Source of the DNA: Acidobacteriota bacterium
GTDB lineage: Bacteria; Acidobacteriota; Vicinamibacteria; Fen-336
DNA: 8,605 nucleotides
Direction: 5' to 3'
NCBI GenBank assembly: GCA_003155335.1
Contig: PMCG01000272.1
Location: 10,239-18,843 of the forward strand
Shown: positions 1-6,267 of the stretch, in pieces
How positions within the stretch are numbered: the stretch's first letter is position 1
Layout of the letters: every line of letters starts with the position of its first letter
Made by a program: the position numbers and the translations under genes
The notes under the pieces: model-generated
What the model was told of the DNA's origin: nothing
Databases searched by the model: none
The model's input: the letters and a program-made list of their open reading frames with translations, nothing else

Positions 1-389
1 ACGCCCAGGTCATAGCCCTTGCCAGAGACGCCGGCCTTGTCGGTCACGTCTTCGAACGTGCCGTTGCCGCGATTGCGGAAGAGATGGTTGTGGTACTTCG
101 GATCGGTCTTGTCCAGGCCGGGCATGGTCGCGCCGTTCACGACGTAAATGTCCAGCCAGCCGTCGTTGTCGTAGTCCAGCAGAGCGACGCCTGAGATCAT
201 CGTCTCCGGCTGGTGCTTGTGCGGCGTGCGGCAGGGCTCGGTGACGAAGCGGATGCCGGACGTCTTCAGTTCTTCGAAGACGATGGGGTCGTGCGAAGGG
301 CCGCTGGTCGCCGCGACCGTCACGAGCGCGACGACGAGCGCAATCGCCACCAAGGCCCATCGCGCGCCGAGTCTTGCGAAGTGCGACAT
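1..389 (-). CDS. FG-GAP/VCBS repeat protein (CRTAC1-like), N-terminal part, cut by the window edge
   Basis: Translating the minus strand from the ATG at 389 gives 129 residues with no stop before the left edge, so the gene is 3'-truncated here. Residues about 10-27 are a hydrophobic export signal or N-terminal anchor preceded by basic residues (R6, R10). Then follows a typical FG-GAP/VCBS unit: the calcium-binding loop DYDNDGWLD (D72, D74, D76, D80), then LFRNRGNGTFEDVTDKAGV at about 103-121, the usual lead into the next blade. The family (CRTAC1-like, often with a C-terminal ASPIC/UnbV domain) forms secreted or surface beta-propellers of mostly unknown role; it is abundant in Acidobacteriota and Planctomycetota. 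The ribosome site is weak (AGG about 12 bases upstream). The gene follows the receptor gene on the same strand, but a terminator separates them. The ASPIC/UnbV end, if present, lies outside the window. Family call is firm; function is unknown. Confidence 0.86.
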   Translation of the reverse strand, partial: MSHFARLGARWALVAIALVVALVTVAATSGPSHDPIVFEELKTSGIRFVTEPCRTPHKHQPETMISGVALLDYDNDGWLDIYVVNGATMPGLDKTDPKYHNHLFRNRGNGTFEDVTDKAGVSGKGYDLG

Positions 390-426
390 GGATGCCGGGA
401 ACCTGCCGGAAGAAACCCGAGACGGT

Positions 427-456
427 AAAAGGGCCGGGGCCTTGCGACCCCGGCCC
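427..456 (-). terminator. Intrinsic terminator downstream of the receptor gene
   Basis: A perfect 9-bp GC stem (431-439 with 448-456, GGGCCGGGG/CCCCGGCCC) with an 8-base loop is followed, on the minus strand, by TTTT (430-427). It starts 25 bases after the receptor stop codon at 481, the right place to end that transcript. On the plus strand there is no T tract, so it works in one direction. It should reduce read-through into the FG-GAP gene at 389. Confidence 0.85.
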
Positions 457-480
457 AAGAGAAACGCTTGGAGCAGGCTG

Positions 481-3400
481 CTAGAAGCTCACCCTCGCTG
501 CCAATTGGATCCTACGACCGGAACCGTACGCACCGGCACCGGTCTTGCCACGGATGAGCCCGAACTCCGTGCTGTTCACGGATAGGTTCGGGTCGTTGAG
601 CCACGAGTGGTTGAACACGTTGTAGGTCTCAAGGCGGAGCTGCAACTTGGCCGTGTCGGTCACCTTGAAGTTCTTCATCAGTGTTGCGTTGACGTTCCAT
701 TGAGACGGCAGGTCAGCAGCGTTGAGTCCACTGGTGGCGACCGTGGAGGAGAACATGTTGGACTGGCCAGTGAAAACCGTGCCGCCGCCAGGGAGGGAGA
801 CTCCCGACTGCGCCACCCACTGCATCTGCTTGTTGTTGTCACCCACGAGGCTGGTCTTGGGGTAGGTCAGGGATGTCACGTTCGCGAGGTCACTGCCATA
901 GCCGTCAGCGTTGATGTCATAGCCGGCGTACACCGTGCCGTCTTTCCGGCCGAAGTTCCAGAATCCGTCCGTGCTCAGCGCCCATCCGCCCAGGACCTTG
1001 CCAAAGGCGCTCTTGTCGTTCTTCAGGATCGGCAGGTTCCAGACGAGGTAGCCCCCGATGCTCTGGTTGTTATACGCGCTGTACAACAGATCCGGGAAGT
1101 TGGCGTTGATGATGTTCGCATCCCAGCCGCGGTTGACTGATTGGCTGGTGCCGCCGAAGTTGCGCCGTTGGTTGATGTACGTCCAGCTCAACTGACCGTG
1201 CAGTTCCGACGTGTTGATGCGGGCGATCAGCAAGAACTGGTCGTACTTGGCCTGCCCGAAGTTCCCGAGCTCCATGCCGTTGTCACCCAGGAATTGGTTC
1301 GGACGCCGCGCCTGGATGTTGTCGGTGGTTGCGTTACTCTGCCACGCGGCCAGGTCGGTCGCGATCCTCGTCGGCGAGTCGTTGCTTGTGTTCCCCTGGT
1401 AGCTGGCCTCAAGGCGAAGTCCCTTCATGAGCTCGCGCTCAACAGCGATGTTCCACTGCCACGACGATCCGAGGTGGTAGTTGGGGTCCAGGCCGGAATA
1501 CCCAGAGATCGAGGGCGGCCAGACGAAGGCGGAGGGATTCTGGTCCACGAACGGCACCGGCACCGTGCTGTAGCTCGTGCCCGCGCCCTTGCCGGTCAGC
1601 CAGGGGTTGGACATCACGCCAAATTTGGTCGTGGCGCTCGCGCCGGTGAACGGCGCCTTCCCGGTGAAGCCGTTGCCGTCCTGCTCCCAGGTGCCCAGTG
1701 AGTCTCGGCCGTAGTAGTGGCCGATAGAACCACGGATGGCCGTCTTGCCGTCGCCGGAAATGTCGTAGGCGAAGTTCAGGCGAGGCTCAAATGCGCTCAG
1801 CTTTCCTGTGAGGGTGTCGGGCAGTCCGGGATCGCCAGGAACCAAGATCCCCGCCGGCGCGTTGGGGAAGACCGTGGACTGGACCCCGGGCCGGTAGATC
1901 GTCAAGTGGTTGTTCGCCTCGCTGATCCCGCTGTTGAGGTCGTACCGCAGGCTGGGCGTGACGGTCAGCCGAGGAGTGGCGCGCCATTGGTCTTGGATGT
2001 AGCCGGCGATGTTCCAGGACGAGAGGTCCGACGAAGAGTGGTCGGCTTCCCCATACGTGTTGAAGCGGCCCAGCAGGAAGTCGGCAAAGGCGTGGGCAAA
2101 CGTGGCGCCCGTGCCGCCATTCCCTGCATTGCTGTTGGAGGTGGCGCCGCCGTCGAAGTTCATTCCGTTGGTGCTGTCTTCCGCCGGCTTGACGTTGACG
2201 TACTCGCCTCTCTGGAACTCCACGCCGAACTTCACGTTGTGCTGCTCCTTGATCCAGGTCATTGACGAGCCCAGGCTGAGGCTCTTGGAGGTGAAGTCCG
2301 TGGTCCAGCCGTGGAACAGCACCGCGGTCTCGGGGCTGCCCCACCAATTGCCGATGAGGATCGAGGGCAGAAGCTCAGGCGCATCAGGCCGCGGCAGTGG
2401 GTCGTTCGCTCCCAGGGTCTGGAGCGTGGTGCCCAGCGACGAGGCGTCCATGGTGACCTGTTCCGGCATCTTCGAGTAGGCGCCGTGGGTCTCGACGAAC
2501 AGATTGGGCTGGATCATCCAGGTGTGCTTCAGGTTGAGGACCGTTTGCGGAAAGTCGGACAGCTCGGCCCAGTGCGACTTCCCCACGCCGGAGGAGTTGA
2601 GGAAGCTGTTGCCGGTGAAGCCGCTGATGCTCACGACGCGGGCATCGGGCGATGTCGTCTTGTTGTCGAACCAGTAGCCGCTGATGGCCAGGCGATGCTT
2701 CTCGCTGATGTTGAAGTCCACGCGGCCGTTGAGGTTCCACACCTTGCGCTCGTTGGCAAAGTCGACGTTCCAGGTGTTGCCATAGGCGGGGATCGAATAC
2801 CCGTACTTGTCCCAGAAGGCCTTGGCCACCGGGTCGATCTTGTTGCTGGGGATCACGTTGCCGGGGAACGCACCAAGGGACCTCTGTGAACCGCTGACAG
2901 AGGGGTCGAAGTTCGGGTTCGGTTGGAGGATCGTGAAGTTGCTAAGGCTGCTAAGCCCGGAGAAGTCGCCGTTGATCATCGCAGGTGTCGGCGCATACAT
3001 GTTGTTCTGGGCCATTGCCTGCTGATCTGTCTCCCGGCTGACCGTCACGTAGAAGAAGACCTTGTCCTTGACGACCGGACCTCCGAACTGGCCACCTACG
3101 TACTTGTCCGGGTCGTCGGCTTTCGGGACGCCGGAGAAATTGTTGCTCCAGGTGTTGGCGTTCAGGCTCTTCTCGCGGAAGTAGTACCACGCGCCGCCGT
3201 GGAAGGTGTTGGTGCCGGACTTCAGGACGGCGTTGTACGTGCCGCCGAAGTTGGCGCCAGTGTCCGGCGTGGAGCCGGCGGTGCTGACGACGATCTCGTC
3301 AAAGGCGTCGGCAACCGGCTGACGGGGCGACCAGCCACGCCAGGGGTCGGTGGCCTCGGCACCGTCGATGTAGAAGGAGTTGCGGTCCGTTGCGGCACCC

Positions 3401-3948
3401 GCGACCGATGCGTCGAGGGTCTCACGCCGCTCCTCGTACTGGTTGACGCCGGGCAGCAGGCTCGCGTTGGAGAAGCCGTAACGGTTGAGGTTGGGGAACT
3501 CGGCGATCATCTCCTTGTTGAGGCGCTGCGCCACGCCGCCGCTCGAGACGTTGACCTGCTCGGTCTGAGCCTGGACGACGACCTCCTCTGTCGCGCCGCC
3601 CACCTCGAGCTTGACTTGGACCGTCGCTGTTTCGAGGGAGCGCAGCGGCACGTCCTGCCTCGTGTACTTCTTGAAGCCGGGTGCCGCAACCTGGACCTTG
3701 TAGTTGCCGGGCTGCAAGAGCGGGAAGGTGAACTCGCCCCTTGCGTCCGCCGCCTGTTGCGACGACTGCCCGGTGTCTTGGTTTGCAACGGTCACGCTCG
3801 CGTTCGGCACGACCGCGCCGCTCGCGTCGTACACTGTTCCACGCAACTCTCCGGTGGTCCTCTGGGCCAGCGCAGCGCCGGCAAAGACCATCAGGAGCGC
3901 GGGAACTAGGACGGCTAGCCGCCTTGTTCGACCTAGTCTCCTAATCAC
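481..3948 (-). CDS. TonB-dependent receptor-like outer-membrane protein with N-terminal carboxypeptidase-regulatory-like domain (Oar-like type)
   Basis: The product is a 1155-residue outer-membrane beta-barrel of the Oar-like class common in Acidobacteriota, usually 1000-1200 residues. From the chosen GTG: residues 1-28 are a signal peptide (basic RRLGRTRRL, hydrophobic core, cleavage after ALA); 33-116 are a carboxypeptidase-regulatory-like beta sandwich (begins GELRGTVYDASG, includes GEFTFPLLQPGNY); 121-127 EEVVVQA resembles a TonB box; a plug-like region follows, with the family hallmark GGQFGGPVVKDKVFFYV opening the barrel region. The C-terminus AARVSF ends in Phe, as expected for BAM recognition, after the conserved RLETYNVFNH. 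The reading frame is intact. The substrate is unknown. GTG at 3948 is preferred because AAAGGAG lies 8 bases upstream and it places the signal peptide at the N-terminus; ATG at 3972 or TTG at 3996 would add 8 or 16 residues. Promoter at 4084-4112; terminator at 427-456, so probably monocistronic. Confidence 0.93.
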   Translation of the reverse strand: MIRRLGRTRRLAVLVPALLMVFAGAALAQRTTGELRGTVYDASGAVVPNASVTVANQDTGQSSQQAADARGEFTFPLLQPGNYKVQVAAPGFKKYTRQDVPLRSLETATVQVKLEVGGATEEVVVQAQTEQVNVSSGGVAQRLNKEMIAEFPNLNRYGFSNASLLPGVNQYEERRETLDASVAGAATDRNSFYIDGAEATDPWRGWSPRQPVADAFDEIVVSTAGSTPDTGANFGGTYNAVLKSGTNTFHGGAWYYFREKSLNANTWSNNFSGVPKADDPDKYVGGQFGGPVVKDKVFFYVTVSRETDQQAMAQNNMYAPTPAMINGDFSGLSSLSNFTILQPNPNFDPSVSGSQRSLGAFPGNVIPSNKIDPVAKAFWDKYGYSIPAYGNTWNVDFANERKVWNLNGRVDFNISEKHRLAISGYWFDNKTTSPDARVVSISGFTGNSFLNSSGVGKSHWAELSDFPQTVLNLKHTWMIQPNLFVETHGAYSKMPEQVTMDASSLGTTLQTLGANDPLPRPDAPELLPSILIGNWWGSPETAVLFHGWTTDFTSKSLSLGSSMTWIKEQHNVKFGVEFQRGEYVNVKPAEDSTNGMNFDGGATSNSNAGNGGTGATFAHAFADFLLGRFNTYGEADHSSSDLSSWNIAGYIQDQWRATPRLTVTPSLRYDLNSGISEANNHLTIYRPGVQSTVFPNAPAGILVPGDPGLPDTLTGKLSAFEPRLNFAYDISGDGKTAIRGSIGHYYGRDSLGTWEQDGNGFTGKAPFTGASATTKFGVMSNPWLTGKGAGTSYSTVPVPFVDQNPSAFVWPPSISGYSGLDPNYHLGSSWQWNIAVERELMKGLRLEASYQGNTSNDSPTRIATDLAAWQSNATTDNIQARRPNQFLGDNGMELGNFGQAKYDQFLLIARINTSELHGQLSWTYINQRRNFGGTSQSVNRGWDANIINANFPDLLYSAYNNQSIGGYLVWNLPILKNDKSAFGKVLGGWALSTDGFWNFGRKDGTVYAGYDINADGYGSDLANVTSLTYPKTSLVGDNNKQMQWVAQSGVSLPGGGTVFTGQSNMFSSTVATSGLNAADLPSQWNVNATLMKNFKVTDTAKLQLRLETYNVFNHSWLNDPNLSVNSTEFGLIRGKTGAGAYGSGRRIQLAARVSF

Positions 3949-3956
3949 GGTTTTGA

Positions 3957-3963
3957 CTCCTTT
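3957..3963 (-). promoter_or_regulatory. Ribosome binding site deciding the receptor start
   Basis: On the minus strand AAAGGAG lies 8 bases before the GTG at 3948. Neither the ATG at 3972 nor the TTG at 3996 has a purine-rich site as good at this spacing. This favours the GTG start. Confidence 0.7.
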
Positions 3964-4083
3964 AAACACCATGTCGAAGGCTTTCCCCACACCCAAAGCA
4001 AAACACTCCCAACCCGAGGAGCGTGCCCATCATCGCTCATGATGTCGTCCCGTGCCTCCGACGCCAACGGGTGAAGCGGTACC

Positions 4084-4112
4084 TTTATCTGTCCTTCGAA
4101 ACCGCTTGTCAA
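4084..4112 (-). promoter_or_regulatory. Sigma70-type promoter of the receptor gene
   Basis: On the minus strand a perfect -35 hexamer TTGACA (4112-4107) is followed by a 17-base spacer and GATAAA (4089-4084; 4 of 6 matches to TATAAT). The predicted transcription start is near 4077, giving a leader of about 130 bases before the GTG at 3948. It is the best-formed promoter in the window. Confidence 0.7.
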
Positions 4113-4144
4113 GTCCTAAATCTCCTGTGCCACCCCCCGCCGAT

Positions 4145-4156
4145 CCAACTAGTTGG
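4145..4156. promoter_or_regulatory. 12-bp perfect palindrome, possible operator
   Basis: CCAACTAGTTGG is a perfect dyad with no spacer. It lies about 33 bases upstream of the receptor -35 box and about 175 bases before the TPR gene, between two divergent genes. That is a position where an activator or a shared regulator could bind. No second copy was noticed in the window, and the regulator is unknown, so the operator role is inference. Confidence 0.35.
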
Positions 4157-4319
4157 CGTTCCTGCACTTCGCGACGGCTGACGCAGTAGAGACCGGTTTC
4201 GTTGCGGGTGTCAGGTAGGTTCTGGCAAGGAGCAATTGGGTTCGGGAGGCCGCGTCGGCAAAGTCGTGAGAGACTATGCGCGCTTGCGATCCGGCATCAT
4301 GGGCACGGCCGGACGGGTT

Positions 4320-4325
4320 GGGAGG
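4320..4325 (+). promoter_or_regulatory. Ribosome binding site deciding the TPR protein start
   Basis: GGGAGG sits 6 bases before the ATG at 4332 and 3 bases before the ATG at 4329. The spacing favours the second ATG, which also starts directly with MKKR, a normal signal-peptide n-region. Confidence 0.65.
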
Positions 4326-4331
4326 TTGATG

Positions 4332-5363
4332 ATGAAGAAGCGCTTGGTACTGTGTGCTGGGATCGCGCTGACCCTCGCCGCAAGCTCTGGCGAAGCGGCT
4401 GGTCTGACCGGCACTGTGAGCGGCACCATCCACGACGGAGACGGCGCGCCTGTGGTCGGCGCGACCGTGGTGGTCGACGCAGTGCGCGGGGTCGCGGTCT
4501 CCTACACCTCGAAGACGAAAAAGGACGGGACGTTCGTGCAGATCACGTCATCGACGTCAGGGCCCTGGCGCGTCACCGCGTCCAAGGAGGGCTACCGCAC
4601 GTGGCAGATACCGGAGCCGGTCCTCGTTCAACTCGGCGGCCCAGCGACCGCGCTGCCGGCCGTGACCCTGTGGAAGAACGACGACCCCCGCGCGCCGGCG
4701 CTCCTCAGTCCGGAAGCGATGAAGCAGCTCGAGGCCGAGCGCAAGGAGTTCGCCGCCCTGGCCGCGGAGTACGATGTCGCGGTCGTTCAGCTCGAGGCCG
4801 CGGACGCGGCCCGGCAGGCGGGCGATGAGGCGCTGGCCTCCCAGAAGCTCGACGGGGCCGCGGCAGTGCTCGCGGCGCTCATCGAGAAGCACCCTTCCGT
4901 CGCGATGCTGCGGCTGACCCTCGGCCTGGTTTACGAGAAGAAGCAGCAGTGGGATGCCGCCGCGACGGCCTATCTCAAGGCCGCGGAGTTGAAGCCCGAT
5001 GACGTCGAGGCCTACCGTCGCGCGGCAGCGATGTTCTTCAACCTCAAGCAGCTCCAACGGGTCGCGGAGGTCTGCGAGAGCGGTCTCAAGGCCAGCCCGA
5101 GCGACGCTCGGCTGCTGTCCCTGTTTGCCTTGGCGCGCTTCAACGAAGGGAACTACGCCGCGGCGCTGACGCTGTTCGAAAAGGTCAAACAGGCCGATGC
5201 CGCCGATGCCGAGGCTTACTACTACCTCGGCGTGATCGCGGTGGCCCAGAACCGGGTGCCCGATAGCCTGGCCTTGCTGCAGAAATACGTCTCGATGAAC
5301 CCCGCCAACGCGCGCAATCTCAAGTCCGCGCAGGACATGCTGCTGGCGCTGAAGAAGAAGTAG
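4332..5363 (+). CDS. Exported TPR protein with N-terminal carboxypeptidase-regulatory-like domain
   Basis: The protein has 343 residues. Residues 1-22 are a signal peptide (MKKR, hydrophobic core, likely cut after GEA). Residues 26-113 form a carboxypeptidase-regulatory-like beta sandwich (TGTVSGTIHDGDGAPVVGA, then KDGTFVQI and ASKEGYRTW). A charged helical stretch follows (126-157), then about five 34-residue tetratricopeptide repeats: 158-189, 191-224 (ending YLKAAELKPDD), 225-258, 259-292 and 293-326. A lysine-rich tail ends the protein. TPRs bind other proteins, so this is probably a periplasmic or envelope scaffold; no enzyme motif is seen. The same class of beta domain occurs in the divergently transcribed receptor, suggesting a shared envelope role, though that is inference. 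C8 does not sit in a good lipobox, so I do not call it a lipoprotein. The ATG at 4329 is an equally coded alternative one residue longer. A perfect hairpin lies 23 bases after the stop. Confidence 0.88.
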   Translation: MKKRLVLCAGIALTLAASSGEAAGLTGTVSGTIHDGDGAPVVGATVVVDAVRGVAVSYTSKTKKDGTFVQITSSTSGPWRVTASKEGYRTWQIPEPVLVQLGGPATALPAVTLWKNDDPRAPALLSPEAMKQLEAERKEFAALAAEYDVAVVQLEAADAARQAGDEALASQKLDGAAAVLAALIEKHPSVAMLRLTLGLVYEKKQQWDAAATAYLKAAELKPDDVEAYRRAAAMFFNLKQLQRVAEVCESGLKASPSDARLLSLFALARFNEGNYAAALTLFEKVKQADAADAEAYYYLGVIAVAQNRVPDSLALLQKYVSMNPANARNLKSAQDMLLALKKK

Positions 5364-5386
5364 GCGGCAGCAGCGACGCGGTGATC

Positions 5387-5418
5387 CTGCGGGCCATCCG
5401 TCATGGGGTGGCCCGCAG
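5387..5418. repeat. Perfect 10-bp inverted repeat after the TPR gene, possible terminator without T tract
   Basis: CTGCGGGCCA (5387-5396) and TGGCCCGCAG (5409-5418) pair perfectly around a 12-base loop, starting 23 bases after the TPR stop codon. The position suits transcript termination or mRNA 3'-end protection, but no run of T follows on either strand, so it is not a standard intrinsic terminator. It directly adjoins the REP-like stretch and may be part of the same element. Confidence 0.6.
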
Positions 5419-5467
5419 AATGTCATCCTGAAGGAGCCCAATGCCGTGCGAGTGCGGGATCTCGCTG
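5419..5467. repeat. REP-like intergenic repeat (candidate)
   Basis: The stretch contains TGTCATCCTGAAGGAGC and, about 20 bases on, GCGGGATCTCGC. This resembles the dispersed intergenic family of the form 'TCATCCTGA..GGAGC...GA.GGATCT' recalled from several GC-rich environmental bacteria. The ATCCTG and CGGGAT blocks can pair imperfectly (one G-T), giving a hairpin. Only one copy is present in the window, so repeat status rests on recognition of the pattern and not on a comparison within this sequence. Confidence 0.4.
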
Positions 5468-5528
5468 TTGTCGCGGGCGTCGCGCGCTCATGGGCCAAGA
5501 CTCAGTAAGTCGAAATGCTGTAAGATGT

Positions 5529-5538
5529 AAGGAGGAGG
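5529..5538 (+). promoter_or_regulatory. Strong ribosome binding site of the antitoxin gene, within a short tandem repeat
   Basis: AAGGAGGAGG lies 9 bases before the ATG at 5548, one of the best ribosome sites in the window; strong antitoxin translation fits the need for antitoxin excess. Just upstream TGTAAG occurs twice in tandem (5519-5524 and 5526-5531). The hexamer TAAGAT at 5521-5526 could be a -10 box (4 of 6), but I see no good -35 partner. Confidence 0.6.
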
Positions 5539-5547
5539 CGCGCAGAC

Positions 5548-5820
5548 ATGAGCCTCGCAAGACCCGACCAAACCCTCGCGGCCGAGGCGACGGTGACCTC
5601 AAAGGGACAGATCACTCTTCCGAAGCGCATCCGCCAGCGGCTGGGAATTCGGACCGGAAGCCGGATCCGGTTCGTGGTGGACACGCCGGGACGATTCCAG
5701 GGCGAGCCGGTCTTGTACGACATAGAGGACCTTTGGGCCCTGGCTGACCAGGGGCCGCGGCCCAAGCGGCCGATGACCGCCGAGGACATGCACGCTGCCA
5801 AGATCCGGAGGAAGTGGTGA
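5548..5820 (+). CDS. vapB: AbrB/MazE/SpoVT-family antitoxin
   Basis: The 90-residue protein is the antitoxin and DNA-binding repressor of the adjacent toxin. Residues about 14-55 form the swapped-hairpin AbrB fold with its signature ATVTSKGQITLPKRIRQRLG (14-33) and the following GSRIRF (37-42). The basic residues of this hairpin normally contact the operator DNA as a dimer. The C-terminal part (about 58-90, including RPMTAEDMHAAKIRRKW) has the look of the flexible toxin-binding tail. Length is normal for the family. The ATG has a strong ribosome site 9 bases upstream. It overlaps the toxin gene by 4 bases, so both are translated from one mRNA; in this family the complex usually represses its own promoter. 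Family membership is clear; the gene symbol is a class name and not proof of orthology. Confidence 0.93.
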   Translation: MSLARPDQTLAAEATVTSKGQITLPKRIRQRLGIRTGSRIRFVVDTPGRFQGEPVLYDIEDLWALADQGPRPKRPMTAEDMHAAKIRRKW

Positions 5821-6212
5821 TCGTCGCGGACACCAACGTCTGGGCTCGGGCGTTTCTGGGAGACGATCCACGACAGTCGCCCAAGGCTCGCAGGGCGCTG
5901 GCAACGGCCAGGAGCCAGGAGGGCGTCTTCATCCCCTTGGTCGTCATGGCCGAGTTGTCCTGGGTGTTGCGGGGCGCCAAGTGGGAACGCGATAGAGTTC
6001 TCAGGGCCCTGGACAGTCTTCTGCAAACGCGGGGAGTCACCCCTGAGGCGCCGCAGCTCGTGCGAGCGGCCATTGATGCGACGAGGCAGGGAGGGCGGGG
6101 CGGATTCGCCGACCACCTGATCGCGCAGGTGGGATTCGTCAATGGCTGTCGTGAGGCCCTGACTTTTGACGCCCTCTTCGGCAAGGCAGAGAGGGTGCGG
6201 CACCTACACTGA
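5817..6212 (+). CDS. vapC: PIN-domain toxin, VapC-type ribonuclease
   Basis: The 131-residue protein spans one complete PIN domain. The four acidic residues expected for the Mg-dependent RNase site are present: D5 (in VADTNVW), E46 (in MAELSWVL), D99 (in FADHLIA) and D118 (in LTFDALF), so the toxin should be active. VapC toxins cleave tRNA or rRNA and stop translation when the antitoxin is lost; the target here cannot be told from sequence. Start: GTG at 5817 overlaps the antitoxin TGA (GTGA), with GGAGG (5807-5811) 5 bases upstream; the GTG at 5814 is only 2 bases from that site and less likely. The operon is antitoxin first, as usual. The gene is convergent with the VWFA gene, with 55 bases between them and no obvious terminator. 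Confidence 0.95.
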   Translation: MIVADTNVWARAFLGDDPRQSPKARRALATARSQEGVFIPLVVMAELSWVLRGAKWERDRVLRALDSLLQTRGVTPEAPQLVRAAIDATRQGGRGGFADHLIAQVGFVNGCREALTFDALFGKAERVRHLH

Positions 6213-6267
6213 GCCTCTTGGGCCGGCCGATAGCGGACCCCTGATGTCTGGTCTCTGCCGGTAGCGT

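Larger units (their letters stand above)
3949..4331. other. Divergent intergenic control region between receptor and TPR genes
   Basis: This stretch of 383 bases holds no convincing gene. It contains the receptor promoter (4084-4112), a leader of about 130 bases for the receptor mRNA, three small inverted repeats in that leader (4003-4024, 4028-4044, 4049-4071), a 12-bp palindrome (4145-4156), and the ribosome site for the TPR gene (4320-4325). I see no clear -35/-10 pair for the plus-strand gene; TATGCG near 4276 is the nearest -10-like hexamer and lacks a good partner. An open frame continues upstream of the TPR gene to a TTG at 4236, but its codons there are Arg/Gly-rich and unlike a signal peptide. 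Confidence 0.6.

Noticed and set aside
10..360. Minus-strand frame of 116 codons at the left edge, rich in Arg
   Set aside because: The frame starting from the ATG at 389 encodes a proper signal sequence and FG-GAP calcium loop; the Arg-rich frame is its shadow.
2923..3909. Plus-strand open frame of 328 codons opposite the receptor gene
   Set aside because: It lies antisense to a clearly coding region. Its translation is Val/Arg/Gly/Asp-rich, lacks any family motif, and is explained by the high GC content of the other strand.
4353..4355. Cys at residue 8 of the TPR protein as a lipidation site
   Set aside because: The preceding residues LVL do not make a normal lipobox, and Cys8 is too close to the N-terminus, in front of most of the hydrophobic core.
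4149..4433. Minus-strand open frame of 94 codons across the divergent control region
   Set aside because: It overlaps the start of the TPR gene on the other strand, has no motif, and its composition is not protein-like.
4557..5498. Minus-strand open frame of 313 codons opposite the TPR gene
   Set aside because: The sense strand encodes a regular series of TPRs; the antisense product is Leu/Arg/Gly-rich with no recognisable domain.
5403..5747. Plus-strand open frame of 114 codons overlapping the antitoxin gene
   Set aside because: It is out of frame with the unmistakable AbrB-family gene, begins inside the hairpin loop and has no ribosome site.
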